Positions 9,423-19,765 of a stretch of DNA of 64,000 bases are shown here, piece after piece (position 1 is the stretch's first letter; the number at the start of each line of letters is the position of its first letter). The stretch spans positions 19,651,771 to 19,715,770 of the forward strand of contig OX438743.1 in assembly GCA_949316235.1 (NCBI GenBank), read 5' to 3'. The DNA comes from Oegoconia quadripuncta. Its lineage: Eukaryota > Arthropoda > Insecta > Lepidoptera > Autostichidae. A model generated the notes under the pieces. That model was not told the DNA's origin, ran no database searches, and saw only the letters and a list, made by a program, of their open reading frames with translations. The position numbers and the translations under genes were made by a program.

Positions 9423-12400
9423 GTGAGTATTGATAATAACCTTATTACTGATAGTTTTATTTTAGTGTTCTACACTAGAAAACGGAATAGTTACGGGGTC
9501 ACCTCGGTATCTGTCCGTCTGTCATCATCATCAGCCGATATTGGTGGACAAACGCCTCCCCCAAAATTCTCCACAACGATCAGTCCTGCGCTGCCCGCAT
9601 CCAGCGGCTTCCAGCGATCTTTACCAAATCGTCGGTCCATCTCGTGGGGGGCATGCCTACGCTGCATCTTCCGGTATGTTGTCGCGACCTTTCCGCCCCA
9701 ACACTTCGGGCAATATCGGTCACCTTGGTTCTCCTGCGGATCACCTCATTTCTGATTCGATCAGGGAGACACCGAGCATATAGCTCTCTCCATTATCCTT
9801 TGGGTGCCCTTGAGCCTTTTTATGAGGCCCATATGTCATTTCAGTTCCATGTGTCATCACTGGCAACATACACTGATCAAAGACTTTCGTCTTGAGAAAG
9901 TTGAATATTGACCTCCTTTTGAAGATCCGTCTTTCACCGTAATATATTTCAGAACTTACTTATTAAGTTCATCATTATCATTTCCTTTTTCTTTCTGACC
10001 ATATTTCTGTATTTATACAGTGTCGGCTAATATCGGAGATGCGCGGCATGCTATCTCTAATGTGATCACCGTGATGGCTCAGGCTTCCCATGGAGGTAAC
10101 CATGGTCATTCCAACTACCATTTCCTACTATTTCTATATTTACTACTTTGTCTGCATGATCGATTGAATACCTTCATATATTTTTATCTTGTGTGAAAAG
10201 TTATTTCATAGAAGTGGTTTTGAATGATTACGGTACCTTGCATGTCAAAGCATTTCAATTTTGTGATTTTCTATACTAAGAATTGTGTTTTTTATGTGGT
10301 AGAATGTTTAAAGCAAAAAGTTTTGAATCGTTACCGCATGTGGTTGAATATTGATTCCTTCTAATTCTATTAATATTCATCGTGTATATTTGCTATCCAG
10401 GGTCTGTTTGCAGTATCTCGTATATAAAATAGTTAGGGGGAATAAAAAAAGGGCAGAAAATCTTCATTTGAACTATCTTGTGTGTTGAACTATCGAATCA
10501 AATACGCGTTATTGCTTAAATAAGACATGCCCATTTAAATATCTTATAGAAACTACAAATTAGCGGGCCTTATCGCTAACGGCGTAACTATCCTTACATA
10601 AAGAATAAATTCAATCCAATTAGACGATAGGTTTAACTCAACGCAAAACATTTAATATTAATTTTAGCCTATCTTACGTTGTATCTGACAATACTTTTTT
10701 ACACATAATTTGACCTCCAAAAACTCGCCACTTTCTATATTTTCATCGACTTCTCTACTACTGGTTAGCATGGAGGCTAGTTGTAGAGAATTTTAATGTT
10801 AAATCTGAATTTTCCATTGACAGTTCAAGATTTGTCTTAGTCCCAATAATTTACATTGTCTTCTCCCTAATTACACTTGATATAGATCGTAAGCTTTACG
10901 AACGATTCTGGTGTACATCAAATAATATAAGTCTATCAGTGTTCATGTCAGCCGTTTACACAAAGTCACTAAGTCATTTAAGGAGCAATGTATACGCTTT
11001 TATAATAAGGTTCCAGTGGACATTCAAAATTTACCTTGAAATAAATTCAAAACCATCATAAAACAGACATTATTTACCAAAGGCTATTATAAAATTTCTG
11101 ACTATCTAGACGATAAGCAAGCATGGACAACAAGACAAAACTTTAGTAATAAGTTAAAAAATATGACGCTTTCAAGTGATAATTTTTATCCTACGAAATA
11201 AATATTTTTTTGATTTTGATCAAAATACCACTTTAATAGGATAGATCAGTGTTTCCCAGTTAGTTCTTTCTACTTAAAATACTACTTTAATAGGATAGAG
11301 CAGTGTTTCCCAGTTAGTTCTTTTTACTTAAAATACTACTTTAATAGGATAGATCAGTGTTTCCCAGTTAGTTCTTTCTACTTAAAATACTACTTTAATA
11401 GGATAGAGCAGTGTTTCCCAGTTAGTTCTTTTTACTTAAAATACTACTTTAATAGGATAGATCAGTGTTTCCCAGTTAGTTCTTTCTACTTAAAATACTA
11501 CTTTAATAGGATAGAGCAGTGTTTCCCAGTTAGTTCTTTCTACTTAAAATACTACTTTAATAGGATAGAGCAGTGTTTCCCAGTTAGTTCTTTCTACTTA
11601 AAATACTACTTTAATAGGATAGAGCAGTGTTTCCCAGTTAGTTCTTTCTACTTAAAATACTACTTTAATAGGATAGAGCAGTGTTTCCCAGTTAGTTCTT
11701 TCTACTTAAAATACTACTTTAATAGGATAGAGCAGTGTTTCCCAGTTAGTTCTTTCTACTTAAAATACTACTTTAATAGGATAGAGCAGTGTTTCCCAGT
11801 TAGTTCTTTCTACTTATCACTCCAAGTAAGATTTCAAACTCGCGTACCCTTACAGGAACGACAGGAACGATTATTACCTTCCTTATTTACCTTCCTTATT
11901 TAAACAATAAAGCGTATTTGATTGATTGATTGATTGAACGATAAATGAAATCAGATGTATTTTATATGTTATTTATTACCATTGTTCTTATGACGGAGAA
12001 CACCGGTTTAATTAATGTGACAAATGTGTACGTTTTTTTGCTCAACTCTGTAAACTTCTATTGTGTTTGGTTATTTGTCATGAAACGTATTAATCAGAAA
12101 AATGAAGAGTTCCGCGGAGGGAAGAGTGTACCTATGTGTACCTATGGGTATGGCTGCAAATGGGCGAGCTCATAAGAAAAAATTATAAATCGAAATTTTA
12201 GGTACTATGTTAAATTGAATAGTGGAATAACGATATTAGCCTTCCAAATTCCGAATGCAAATATCGGAAAGACTCAACTGGAATTCTGGAGTCGTGAATT
12301 CCGGAATGCATGTGTACATACCTACATGGCATCAATATAAGCATGACCTTAACTCTCATGTCGATATTTATACCTACTTTAATCGTAATTAGGTATTCCT

Positions 12401-15400
12401 AAAAACTAAAATAAATTACTACAACCGCTGCATCACGATCAAAAAGTTTAAGTAACCAATACTTCTACCACCCATCATAAAATAATTTAAAAACCAAATG
12501 TTTCTCACAATAATTCGGTTCTAGTGTATCTTTATAAGTGATACTTACCGCTTTTTCTCTTTATTAACCGGAGACACCCTAGCACTTACAAGCGAGTCTC
12601 AAGTCATCTTCGAGTTGAAGTCTGTGAAGATGTTTACTTTTTAATTTTGTCATTGCGGAAGATCCCGTTTCGCAAAGATACTGATCCTTTAAAAATATTT
12701 TGGCAATTGTTGTCATATTTTTTTTTACTGGTGTAGTTACGAGATTGCTGCGTGTACCCTTGGGGGTACGCGTACCACTAATTGGGAAAAACTGGGATAA
12801 TACAGTAAGGTAAAATTACTTACGCATTTTTTTAGCGCAGTGGTCCAAAAAAGCTAGTAACTTGGACGTCATCTCCTGCCATTCGGTAACTTGAAGTTAC
12901 TTGTATCAAACCGATGTTGTCTTAAATTTTCTAGCGATAGCATTCGAGATACCCCTAGAAGAATTTGACGGTAGCCGTCGGATGTCTACGACGCCACCGC
13001 CACATGTCCAGAGACTGCTGCAGCCACCGCAGGCCGAGATAAGCCTGCCAGACATCGAGGAGAAACTGGCTGAGGCAGAACAGAGGAGACAATCGGTGAG
13101 GAGGAAATATTTCAACTTTTATGGTCATCGTCTTGGGCTCGAGACTAAAGTACTTTTTCAAATGAATGAGTATATTTTGTAAACGATTTACAAAAATGGG
13201 GGAGATTCCCAATTCGTTACGTAAACAGAGATATTTTTACATGACTCTGACAAAAACAGGAGTGTTATTCGTCGAGGTTCATGTGTTCATGTGTATTTGC
13301 CACTTGTTTGACAGTTCACTGATATTGTCTTAGGCTTGCATTAATAAACCAATCTCAATACAAGTCTTGAGGCTGTATCAACCGAAATGCGTCTTAAGCA
13401 GTTGATATTTAAAGCTCCGTGCTAATTTATAAACGAATCTTGAAGTCTACTCAGCTGAGATCACTTCTCAAGTATTCGCCTCAGCGGCGAATGAATGATA
13501 GTCTTGAGTTTCGTTTATTAATACGTGAACCTCGGCGCACCTCTCAAGTGAGTACTGCTTGAGTATGCACGTGCCTTTCAGGTCTCAAGTTAGGTTTATT
13601 AATCAACACGTTTACTTGAGACCGATCACAAGACTGTTCTCAATCTTGAGAATGGTTTATTAACACGGGCCTTAGATAGATAGATAAAGCGTTTATTTGA
13701 TACTCCAGTCGCACACATATATAAAGTTTTGTAAGAATTTCTATGAATCTTAGAACGTACTTAGCTACAAACTACTTAGTTTACTAATAACTAAAGCAAA
13801 ATATATGCTGCAGCAGGACAAATGAGTCACAGTGCAGTGTATGAAATAGATTTCCAGCTTTTGCCCGAGGAGAATCATAAGTACAAATGAAACAAAAATC
13901 AACATTGTTGGATAATACATAGAACATATTTTTATTTTGCAAAAGAGTGCACAATACGAGCCATTTATAATCTGCGTCGACATGACTCTCTCTGGGACAG
14001 GTTTAAAGAAATTAATATTTTAACTCTTCATTCACTGTTTATTTACGAAAATATTATGTACTTACGTTCGAAAAATATTTCTGTGTTCTAGAAAAATAGT
14101 GACAAGCATAATTTAAATTTGAGATATAAGTACAAATTGGGTACCCCTATATTCAGACTAAGCAAAGTTAACACATAATTTTATACATACTGTATACGTT
14201 TTTATAACCTTATACCTGAGAATATCATTAATCTAACTGAGAAAAAATTTAAAGATCATGTCAAAATAACATTAGCAAACAAACGTTATTATAAAATTAG
14301 TGACTACCTGAATGACAAACACGCTTGGTGTACTTCGACCAGCTCCCCAAAATTATAAAATACACTTTATTAAAAAAAAAGGACAACAATATTCGCCTTT
14401 TGTATATTTTAATATTCTCCTGTTTTTTGTTTTGTTTGACGTGTATGCTTATATACAATAAAGTGTTAAATAAATAAATAAACAATCTTCCTGTGGGTTT
14501 CTTGCGCCGCTTCTTTTCCCACAGATGATTTCCCTTTCCGAAGCGGTGGTAGCTTGGACATACCGACTGACAGATAAATACAATAAACTTTTTTATTTCC
14601 AGTGGATTTAAATTGACATTCAACAAATGATATCATGTACGAGTATCTTACGTTGAAATAAATGCTTGAAGTTTGATAATTAAATCATGTTTTCGTTAAT
14701 ATACCTACTTGCTTACCTTTTATTTTATGTACATCAGATTAGCACTTGACCTCAATCACATCTGTTATCTATATCTGTTAAGTGAAGATGAGGCCGAAGG
14801 TTCAAGCATACTGACCCGGAAACCCAATTTACATGCGTGCTTAGCGTAATTAGTCCTTTTTTCCTCACGGGATCGCCTCGGGGTCGGCGGGACGGTTATG
14901 TGGGAACGGGAGGTACACGCGGCGATTTTTCTCGGCGACAGGGAGGCGTTTGCATAAGCGACTTCCAGGTCACCCGCCGCTTCGCGCCCTTGTAGGTAGT
15001 CCTACTTATCTAATAGATTTAAAGTAATTTTTGGGGAAAAATTACTTTGAGACTGTAATGTTTCCGACGGCAACCTATTTTATAAATTACTTTATTAGAT
15101 CCATAGAAAATTCCACGGTCACACGATGACTCGCACAAGGCTGAAATGTCAACGCAATTCCGAATTTCACCTTGATATCACTAAATTCTCGGTACATAAA
15201 AAGTAATACGTCATTTTTCTTTTTTACTTACGTAGACATTCACTTTATTGTTATTACCTGTACCTTGATCGTGGCGATAAAGGTCGTGACGTTATGTATA
15301 CAAAATTAATAAAAAAAAAAATTAAAAAAACTTTTTTAAACTTCTCACATTCGGGTATTCCATAACCATAGATCGATTTTGCATATAAGCTACATTCAAC

Positions 15401-18400
15401 CGTATTTCTCGTATGAAAACTATTAAAGTTAATCCATACGAAAAAGTAAAAAATTTGCATTGCACTACCAAATACCAAAATACCAATGCTGCATTTTCCC
15501 AAAATCTCTAAATTTAAAAATACCGTAGCTCGCCTAAAGATTTTGATTAAGAGGGTTTATCCCACACGGTACTCCATACAAACTTTCAAGTCGAAATTTA
15601 TCGAAACGAATAAATCGATTCTAACGAAAGTTCTTACACATAAAGCACGTACATAAATCTAAACAGTTAATGAGGATCATTTTTGAAAAAGAATAGGTAT
15701 TTAAACTAAATTAGAGCGATTTTAAGTATTCTATAATAAAAGAAAAATGCAATAAAGTCAAAGTCAAAGTCAAAAATGCTTTATTTTGTAGGTACACAGA
15801 GTACACTTAAAATATTCAATTTTCCATTTTTTATGCTACTGCTTGTTCAAAATGCAATTTTCCCCTGAGAACAAGCAAGAAACTCGAAGGGTTGCTCTTT
15901 TAAAATCAGGCTTTGATTTTACATAAAGGTTTTTATATTACAAAAAGGTTTTTATATTTCATTATTAATCGTGAAATAGCCTGGCATGCGAACAATCTGA
16001 TTATGTCCAGGGATTATGTCCAATATATTCTTTTTAATTCGATAGTTTGCAAATGTTTCCTACTAACTTTTTATATCTATGTATACTGCTTATGCGTATA
16101 AAGTTTCATTTCGAAAAATTTGGACTAGGAATAACCTTACCACATTATAAATACGGCTTAATGTAGCTTGTATAGAAAGTCGATCTACCTACTCTTATCG
16201 TCCATAACACAACAATCAAATCGGGTTGGTCACGCATTATTATTATAGTATACATTTTTTATGCAACAATAGCTTATCTACTGCTGGACATAAGTGGACA
16301 TACACCCGATGCACACTTTTCATGGGAAGATCAGCCCTAACGCCAGGATTGCCGATGGCAGGGAAGCTCTATAGCACCATGATGCTACTCAAAAATGGAC
16401 GAGTGTGATGATAAGGTCGCGACGGATTACTTGGTCGTCTTTTAAGATACTGCCGGTAAGAAACCGGCTGGGCTTACCCTTTTAGTGTTCTGTGCTAGAA
16501 TAAAAATACTTGTGGCACTGAACCTGGTCTCAATAAATATGTAAGTCTAAATATGCAAAAATAAAGTTAATACTACCGCATCCATTTCTTATTTCGGGAA
16601 GTCGATCGAAATGTGTAAATAATCGGACTAAAAGGCTCAGTAGCCCGATGATCTATAATCGTCTGCATCATCGGACTACTGAGCCGAAAAAGTCTAAGTA
16701 GTTCGATCATCGGACTACTCTATCGGACTACTGATACTAGAGGGTGAGGGTCACGCAACGAGCAATGTGGAAGGCGATACTCGGCGTTTCATTACGTGAT
16801 CGAATTAGGAATGAAGAAATCATAGTCTCGCTATGTCCATATTCTGACGTATTTATTTATAATACTATTACGTAATTATTATTTTGTATATTTACACTAC
16901 ACTATACATACACTAACCCGACTATAATTATTTATTATTATTCTGCTCATTATTGTAACTCACTTGGCGTCCGTGCGTCTAGGCGTTTGGGGGCACTGAA
17001 AACCAGCGCTGTGATTCGTCGCAGCATGAGCTGAGTGCTAACCCATTTGTACACGCCGCAACACGTGACAGCATTGTCGGGATCATCTTGTTTGTTTGTT
17101 TGTTTGTTTGTAAACGCTTTATTGTACTTCATATGAATAAATATATATGTATTTCTATTTTAGCTATAATTTACTACTTCTTTGTTTTTGTATCGTATTG
17201 TGGCGTTCATAATAAACTATTCTTATTCTTATTCTAAATCCGTAGACGGATGGAAGTCAGATTAGTCAGTATAGCCATAGAGGAATAACACTAGCCCAGC
17301 TGATTATTAAGTTGAAACGGCGGCAATGGCAGGGCACATATCGTTCTGGTTCTTTAAGCTGTACTATTCATTTAGTTCTATAAAATGATAGTCTAGACAA
17401 AAGGGCGATTTAAGTATAGCTTGAATATGCATCACGCTATAATTAGTCATGTAAAATAGCCCTGTATGAATAACTATGATGCGGTCTGTAAGCTAAAAAT
17501 ATATCTCTGTATGTACAGTCGACAGCACGATGACCGTAACAGTACCAATGTAAGAAGGCTGAGCGACGGTATAGCTATGTGAACGCCGCGTGACCCGCTT
17601 ATTCTGGAAGTATTACGATCTTCGTGCGGCTGTATAGAATCACGACCTTCATCTCAAATTGAGTGGACACACATATTGACAGCGACAACTAGGGTATCCT
17701 AAATATTAAAAGATGCTTGAAACAATATCCAGGTCCATCGCCATTGACACGTGCAAGTCTATAAATATTTTTGATGTAGGCCCACGGGAAGAGACGGATT
17801 AGTTCAATTCTTTGTACCGGAAGCGAAACCGCACAACCTAATTATACTGTTAATAAAAATAATATTACAGATACTACAACAACGCGCGGCGTCTGCGCAG
17901 AAGAGGTCCCAGAAAATGATGAAGTCCTTTAACGAAATGGATCAATTGGAATCAGAACATGTAAGTTTGTACAAATAATTTCTAAAATTCTAAATAGTGC
18001 CATGTTTACACCGAAACAACATAAAACTTATAATATAATATATAGATAATAAGTAGGTAGACAAGTAGATTTTACTTTGTAGTATTAGTAGACTTTGATT
18101 ATATGCAAAGTAAAGATAAACAAGTCCGAATATAAAGAAAATCGTTTGCAATACCAACGAAATACTAGGTACTACAAATGCAGTTTCTCTTAACCTAATT
18201 TACCTATCAATATAAGTAACTCTTGATACGCTTAACACACTTATCATTAGCGTTCGGGTCGCGACTTCTTCCACGGTGATCTTATAACAAATATACTTAA
18301 ATTGGTAATTATATATCAATGGATCAAGAATTTTCAAAATCAGATCAGTAGATGCAATGAGAGAGGGCTGTGCCCCAACAGTGGGGACGTAATGTTGATG

Positions 18401-18953
18401 ATAATGATAGGTACTTAGAGTAAAAAAAGAAAATGTCCGACAAATTCGCTAAAATCTTTATTATAAATTTCAGGAGTCAATGAATATGGACCCTATGAAA
18501 ATGGAAACGGGAATAATGGAACCAGGAAGAGTAGAAACGATGACATTGGATTCAGTGGCAATGGAAATGACGAAGATGAAGGAGAAAATGGATCCAATGG
18601 GAATAGAATCAGAGAAAAGCGATACGATGAGAAATGAATCAGCTAATAAAGTTCCAATGAGAATCGAATCAGGTAAAACAGATCCAACAAGAATGGAATC
18701 TGGGAAAAGGGAATTAACGAGAATGGAATCCGGGAAGAGAGAAGCAATGAGAATGGAATCGGGTAAGAAACTTCCGATGAGAATGGAATCGGGGAAGAAA
18801 GATCTAAGAATGGAGTCAGGTAAAAGGCCACCGACTAGAATGGAATCAGGGAAAATGCCACCAATAAAAATGGACCTGTTAGATAATAAACATGGGACCA
18901 ATGCAGTTCACATACCTTCCAAGCCAGGGGTATGCGAAGATAAAAATATTTGA
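9278..18953 (+). CDS. Stathmin-domain-containing protein 1-like gene (five exons)
   Basis: Joined exons 9278-9422, 10021-10095 (possibly optional), 12935-13095, 17871-17960 and 18474-18953 give 291 residues without exon 2 or 316 with it. All junctions are GT-AG and keep frame. The protein begins MGCGSS: Gly2 is a myristoylation site and Cys3 a likely palmitoylation site, suggesting membrane attachment. Exon 3 carries FEIPLEEF and IEEKLAEAEQRRQS, resembling the stathmin-family helix that binds tubulin, and exon 4 continues it. Only about 45 helix residues follow, so full tubulin sequestration is doubtful. The last exon encodes Met/Glu/Lys-rich ten-residue repeats. From memory, vertebrate STMND1 also starts MGCG and has a similar short stathmin segment; I have not been able to check this. 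Introns hold LINE pieces, a MITE and a 54-bp minisatellite. The exon structure is well supported, the name less so. Confidence 0.7.
9525..9900 (-). mobile_element. RTE-type LINE C-terminal fragment, degraded
   Basis: On the minus strand this diverged segment follows the familiar lepidopteran RTE C-terminal region, with TCGTTGTGG and GGGGGAGGCG near the end and CATCATCATCAGCC at the 3' edge. The frame is broken. It lies in intron 1 of the stathmin-like gene. Confidence 0.5.
10021..10095 (+). CDS. Stathmin-like gene, candidate cassette exon 2
   Basis: The acceptor TTTATACAG and donor GAG|GTAAC bound a 75-nt segment that is open in the frame set by exon 1, starts and ends in phase 1, and encodes about 25 residues (LSANIGDARHAISN and onward). 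Because its length is a multiple of three, exon 1 joins exon 3 in frame with or without it. It could be a constitutive or cassette exon, or a chance open segment. Confidence 0.5.
10530..10610 (-). mobile_element. CR1-like LINE 3' fragment
   Basis: ATCTTATAGAAACTACAAAT and the following bases match the 3' region of the CR1-like insertion at 25405-27240 (there at about 25468-25500), in the same minus orientation. Confidence 0.55.
10950..11205 (+). pseudogene. LINE reverse-transcriptase C-terminal fragment
   Basis: In broken frames it encodes YAFI, then LFTKGYYKISDYLDDKQAW. That GYYKI-DYL-DK motif is the C-terminal hallmark shared by several LINE fragments of this window (13918-14690, 31030-31405, 44654-45040, 59053-59810). 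It has at least one frameshift. Confidence 0.6.
11222..11815. repeat. 54-bp minisatellite, 11 copies
   Basis: Eleven units of 54 bp, each containing GGATAGAGCAGTGTTTCCCA or the variant with GATCAG. The first five units alternate two variants (GATCAG with TTTCTACTT, then GAGCAG with TTTTACTT), a 108-bp higher-order period. The last six are uniform. It lies in an intron of the stathmin-like gene. Confidence 0.95.
11866..11938 (+). mobile_element. CR1-like LINE 3' end with (GATT)n tail
   Basis: TTATTTAAACAATAAAGCGT, then ATTTGATTGATTGATTGATT, is the plus-strand version of the 3' terminus at 25405-25455. It is a 5'-truncated stub. Confidence 0.6.
12935..13095 (+). CDS. Stathmin-like gene, exon 3 (stathmin-like motif)
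   Basis: The acceptor TTTTCTAG precedes 12935. The first two bases complete codon 49 (or the last codon of the optional exon). The exon ends in phase 0 at CAATCG|GTGAGG. It encodes IAFEIPLEEF, a Pro/Thr linker and DIEEKLAEAEQRRQS, similar to the start of the stathmin tubulin-binding helix (vertebrate stathmin has EEIQKKLEAAEERR there, from memory). Confidence 0.75.
13333..13671. mobile_element. PIF/Harbinger-type MITE with TTA target duplication
   Basis: This 339-bp element is bounded by TTA on both sides (13330-13332 and 13672-13674). Imperfect terminal inverted repeats are GGCTTGCATTAATAAACC at the left and GGCCCGTGTTAATAAACC reading inward from the right. The interior is dense in CTTGAG/CTCAAG motifs in both orientations. 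No coding sequence. Confidence 0.7.
13675..13914 (-). mobile_element. LINE 3' end with (GATA)n tail, minus strand
   Basis: GATAGATAGATAAAGCGTTT is the reversed microsatellite tail plus polyadenylation-like segment of a LINE. It begins immediately after the TTA target duplication of the Harbinger MITE. The body is unassigned. Confidence 0.4.
13918..14690 (+). pseudogene. LINE C-terminal region and 3' UTR, degraded
   Basis: Close relative of 59053-59810. It encodes, with frameshifts, AIYNLRRHDSLWDRFKEIN, then KISDYLNDKHAWCTSTSSPK, followed by the same 3' UTR (TTCTTGCGCCGCTTCTTTTC; ATGCTTGAAGTTTGA). Intronic in the stathmin-like gene. Confidence 0.7.
14744..14830 (-). mobile_element. SINE family A 3' fragment
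   Basis: CTTGACCTCAATCACATCTG and AAGTGAAGATGAGGCCGAAG match the 3' part of SINE family A on the minus strand. The tRNA head is missing. Confidence 0.6.
14850..15000 (-). repeat. GC-rich element, diverged
   Basis: A short GC-rich stretch (GGCGATTTTTCTCGGCGACA, AGGGAGGCGTTTGCATAAGC) that parallels 8650-8810 in order of motifs. Probably an older fragment of the same LINE 3' end. Confidence 0.4.
15001..15750. other. Intron 3 sequence without recognised elements
   Basis: Non-coding, AT-rich. An 82-codon minus frame (15254-15502) is not recognisable. Confidence 0.35.
15755..16010 (-). mobile_element. LINE 3' end with (GTCAAA)n tail, minus strand
   Basis: AAAGTCAAAGTCAAAAATGC is a reversed tail, followed by the 3' UTR landmarks TGCTTGTTCAAAATGCAATT and AAGCAAGAAACTCGAAGGGT. 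The same element is present at 31616-31830 (minus) and 60170-60440 (plus). Confidence 0.6.
16634..16685. other. Strong hairpin, 19-bp stem
   Basis: GGCTCAGTAGCCCGATGAT (16634-16652) and ATCATCGGACTACTGAGCC (16667-16685) pair at 18 of 19 positions around a 14-base loop. Further copies of ATCGGACTACT follow at 16700-16735. Intronic. No match to a known small RNA that I can name. Confidence 0.6.
16740..17345 (+). mobile_element. RTE-type LINE fragments, interrupted
   Basis: Bases 16740-16835 (CGTTTCATTACGTGATCGAA, TTAGGAATGAAGAA) and 17270-17345 (GGCGGCAATGGCAGGGCACA) are consecutive parts of the RTE C-terminal domain. The sequence between them includes a reversed (GTTT)n-tailed LINE end (17088-17125) and a (TTATTC)n-tailed LINE end (17195-17232). 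Confidence 0.55.
17346..17870. other. Intron 3 end, no recognised element
   Basis: Non-coding sequence running up to the polypyrimidine-poor acceptor AATATTACAG at 17870. Confidence 0.35.
17871..17960 (+). CDS. Stathmin-like gene, exon 4
   Basis: A 90-nt, phase 0-0 exon between AATATTACAG and CAT|GTAAGT. It encodes ILQQRAASAQKRSQKMMKSF and ten more residues (NEMDQLESEH). This continues the predicted helix begun in exon 3 and is highly charged. Confidence 0.75.
18342..18412 (+). repeat. SINE/LINE tail fragment
   Basis: GGCTGTGCCCCAACAGTGGG, GACGTAATG and a run of GATGATAATGATA match the 3' tail of the repeat whose 5S-derived copy is at 2264-2572. Confidence 0.45.
18474..18953 (+). CDS. Stathmin-like gene, last exon with decapeptide repeats
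   Basis: The acceptor AAATTTCAG precedes 18474, phase 0. The exon encodes 159 residues and a TGA. From about residue 184 the protein is a run of eight ten-residue (once nine) units on the theme R-M-E-S-G-K-x-x-P-x (for example RMESGKKLPM, RMESGKRELT), mirrored by a ~30-bp period in DNA. The composition is rich in Met, Glu, Lys and Arg, with no Trp or Tyr. It is likely disordered or helical. The reverse strand is also open here, a by-product of the repeat. Confidence 0.7.
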   Translation, partial: ESMNMDPMKMETGIMEPGRVETMTLDSVAMEMTKMKEKMDPMGIESEKSDTMRNESANKVPMRIESGKTDPTRMESGKRELTRMESGKREAMRMESGKKLPMRMESGKKDLRMESGKRPPTRMESGKMPPIKMDLLDNKHGTNAVHIPSKPGVCEDKNI

Positions 18954-19080
18954 TGACACTGATCACTTGAATTTGTATAAATAGTTTTAAGTAAAATGTT
19001 ATTAAAATGGTTTTCTTCGCGTGTTAGACCATCTTTGTGAAACACAATACTTAATGTAAGACTCAATCTCCAAATACCAT

Positions 19081-19086
19081 AATAAA
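19081..19086 (+). terminator. Polyadenylation signal AATAAA
   Basis: First canonical AATAAA after the TGA at 18951, about 130 bases into the presumed 3' UTR of the stathmin-like gene. Several later A/T-rich matches exist, so usage is uncertain. Confidence 0.45.
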
Positions 19087-19191
19087 TGCAATTAAATCTC
19101 CATGCAAATAAACTGCATCGGAATTTCATTCCCCCAACTCGTCTTTTCAATCGATAACTAAGTAAATACAAATTACATATTGCTTTACATA

Positions 19192-19480
19192 CATACATAA
19201 TGTCACGCCTGTTTCCCTTAGGTGTAGGCAGAGACCACATACTTCCACTTGCTACGATATTGACACACCTCTTCTGCTTCCTTCACTCTCATAAGGTTGT
19301 TCATACATGCTCGTCGGTTTAGGGTAATCTTGACTCGGCCTTTCTTTAAGACGTTCCCGATTTGATCATGGTACTCGCTTTGTGTATCTCTTACGTAAGT
19401 CTCCTTTCATTCATCCTCTCCACATGTCCAAACCATCTCAGCATACCATTTTCAATCTTTGTCACTACGTCTTCATTCAC
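19192..19480 (-). pseudogene. LINE C-terminal fragment, minus strand
   Basis: Reading the minus strand gives MLRWFGHVERMNE near 19445, then IGNVLKKGRVKITLNRRACM and VSAYT-KGNRRDIM toward the end, with frame breaks. This is the characteristic C-terminus of a large insect LINE group. Only the last ~95 codons and 3' end remain. Confidence 0.65.
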
Positions 19481-19514
19481 ACTGCTTAATATGTATATTG
19501 TTTTAATATGTAAT

Positions 19515-19765
19515 AATTACTAGGGGGCCGCATAAGAAAGCTCAAAATCATGCAACGAGCTATGGAGAGGGTGATGCTCGGCGATTCATTACACGATCGA
19601 ATTAGGAATGAAGAACTCCTTAGTCGAACGAAAGTCACTGACATAGCCCAGCGGTAGCATTTTGAAGTGAAGACAGGGATGTAGCCCGAAGAACCAATGG
19701 CCGGGTGAAGCATTGAAGTTGTCGAGTGGATACCACGCCCCCGCAAGCGCAGGACACGCATTTCA
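19515..19765 (+). pseudogene. RTE-type LINE C-terminal fragment
   Basis: It encodes RKLKIMQRAMERVMLGDSLH, then DRIRNEELL and VTDIAQR before a deletion breaks the frame. This is the lepidopteran RTE C-terminal domain. The segments at 20338-20480 and 21958-22290 continue the same domain. Confidence 0.7.

Noticed and set aside
9306..9755. 149-codon plus ORF
   Set aside because: It overlaps exon 1 of the stathmin-like gene in another frame, then runs through an intron and an antisense LINE fragment.
18470..18901. 143-codon minus-strand ORF with D-S-I-L repeats
   Set aside because: It is the exact antisense of the decapeptide repeats in the last exon of the stathmin-like gene. It has no splice or promoter context of its own.
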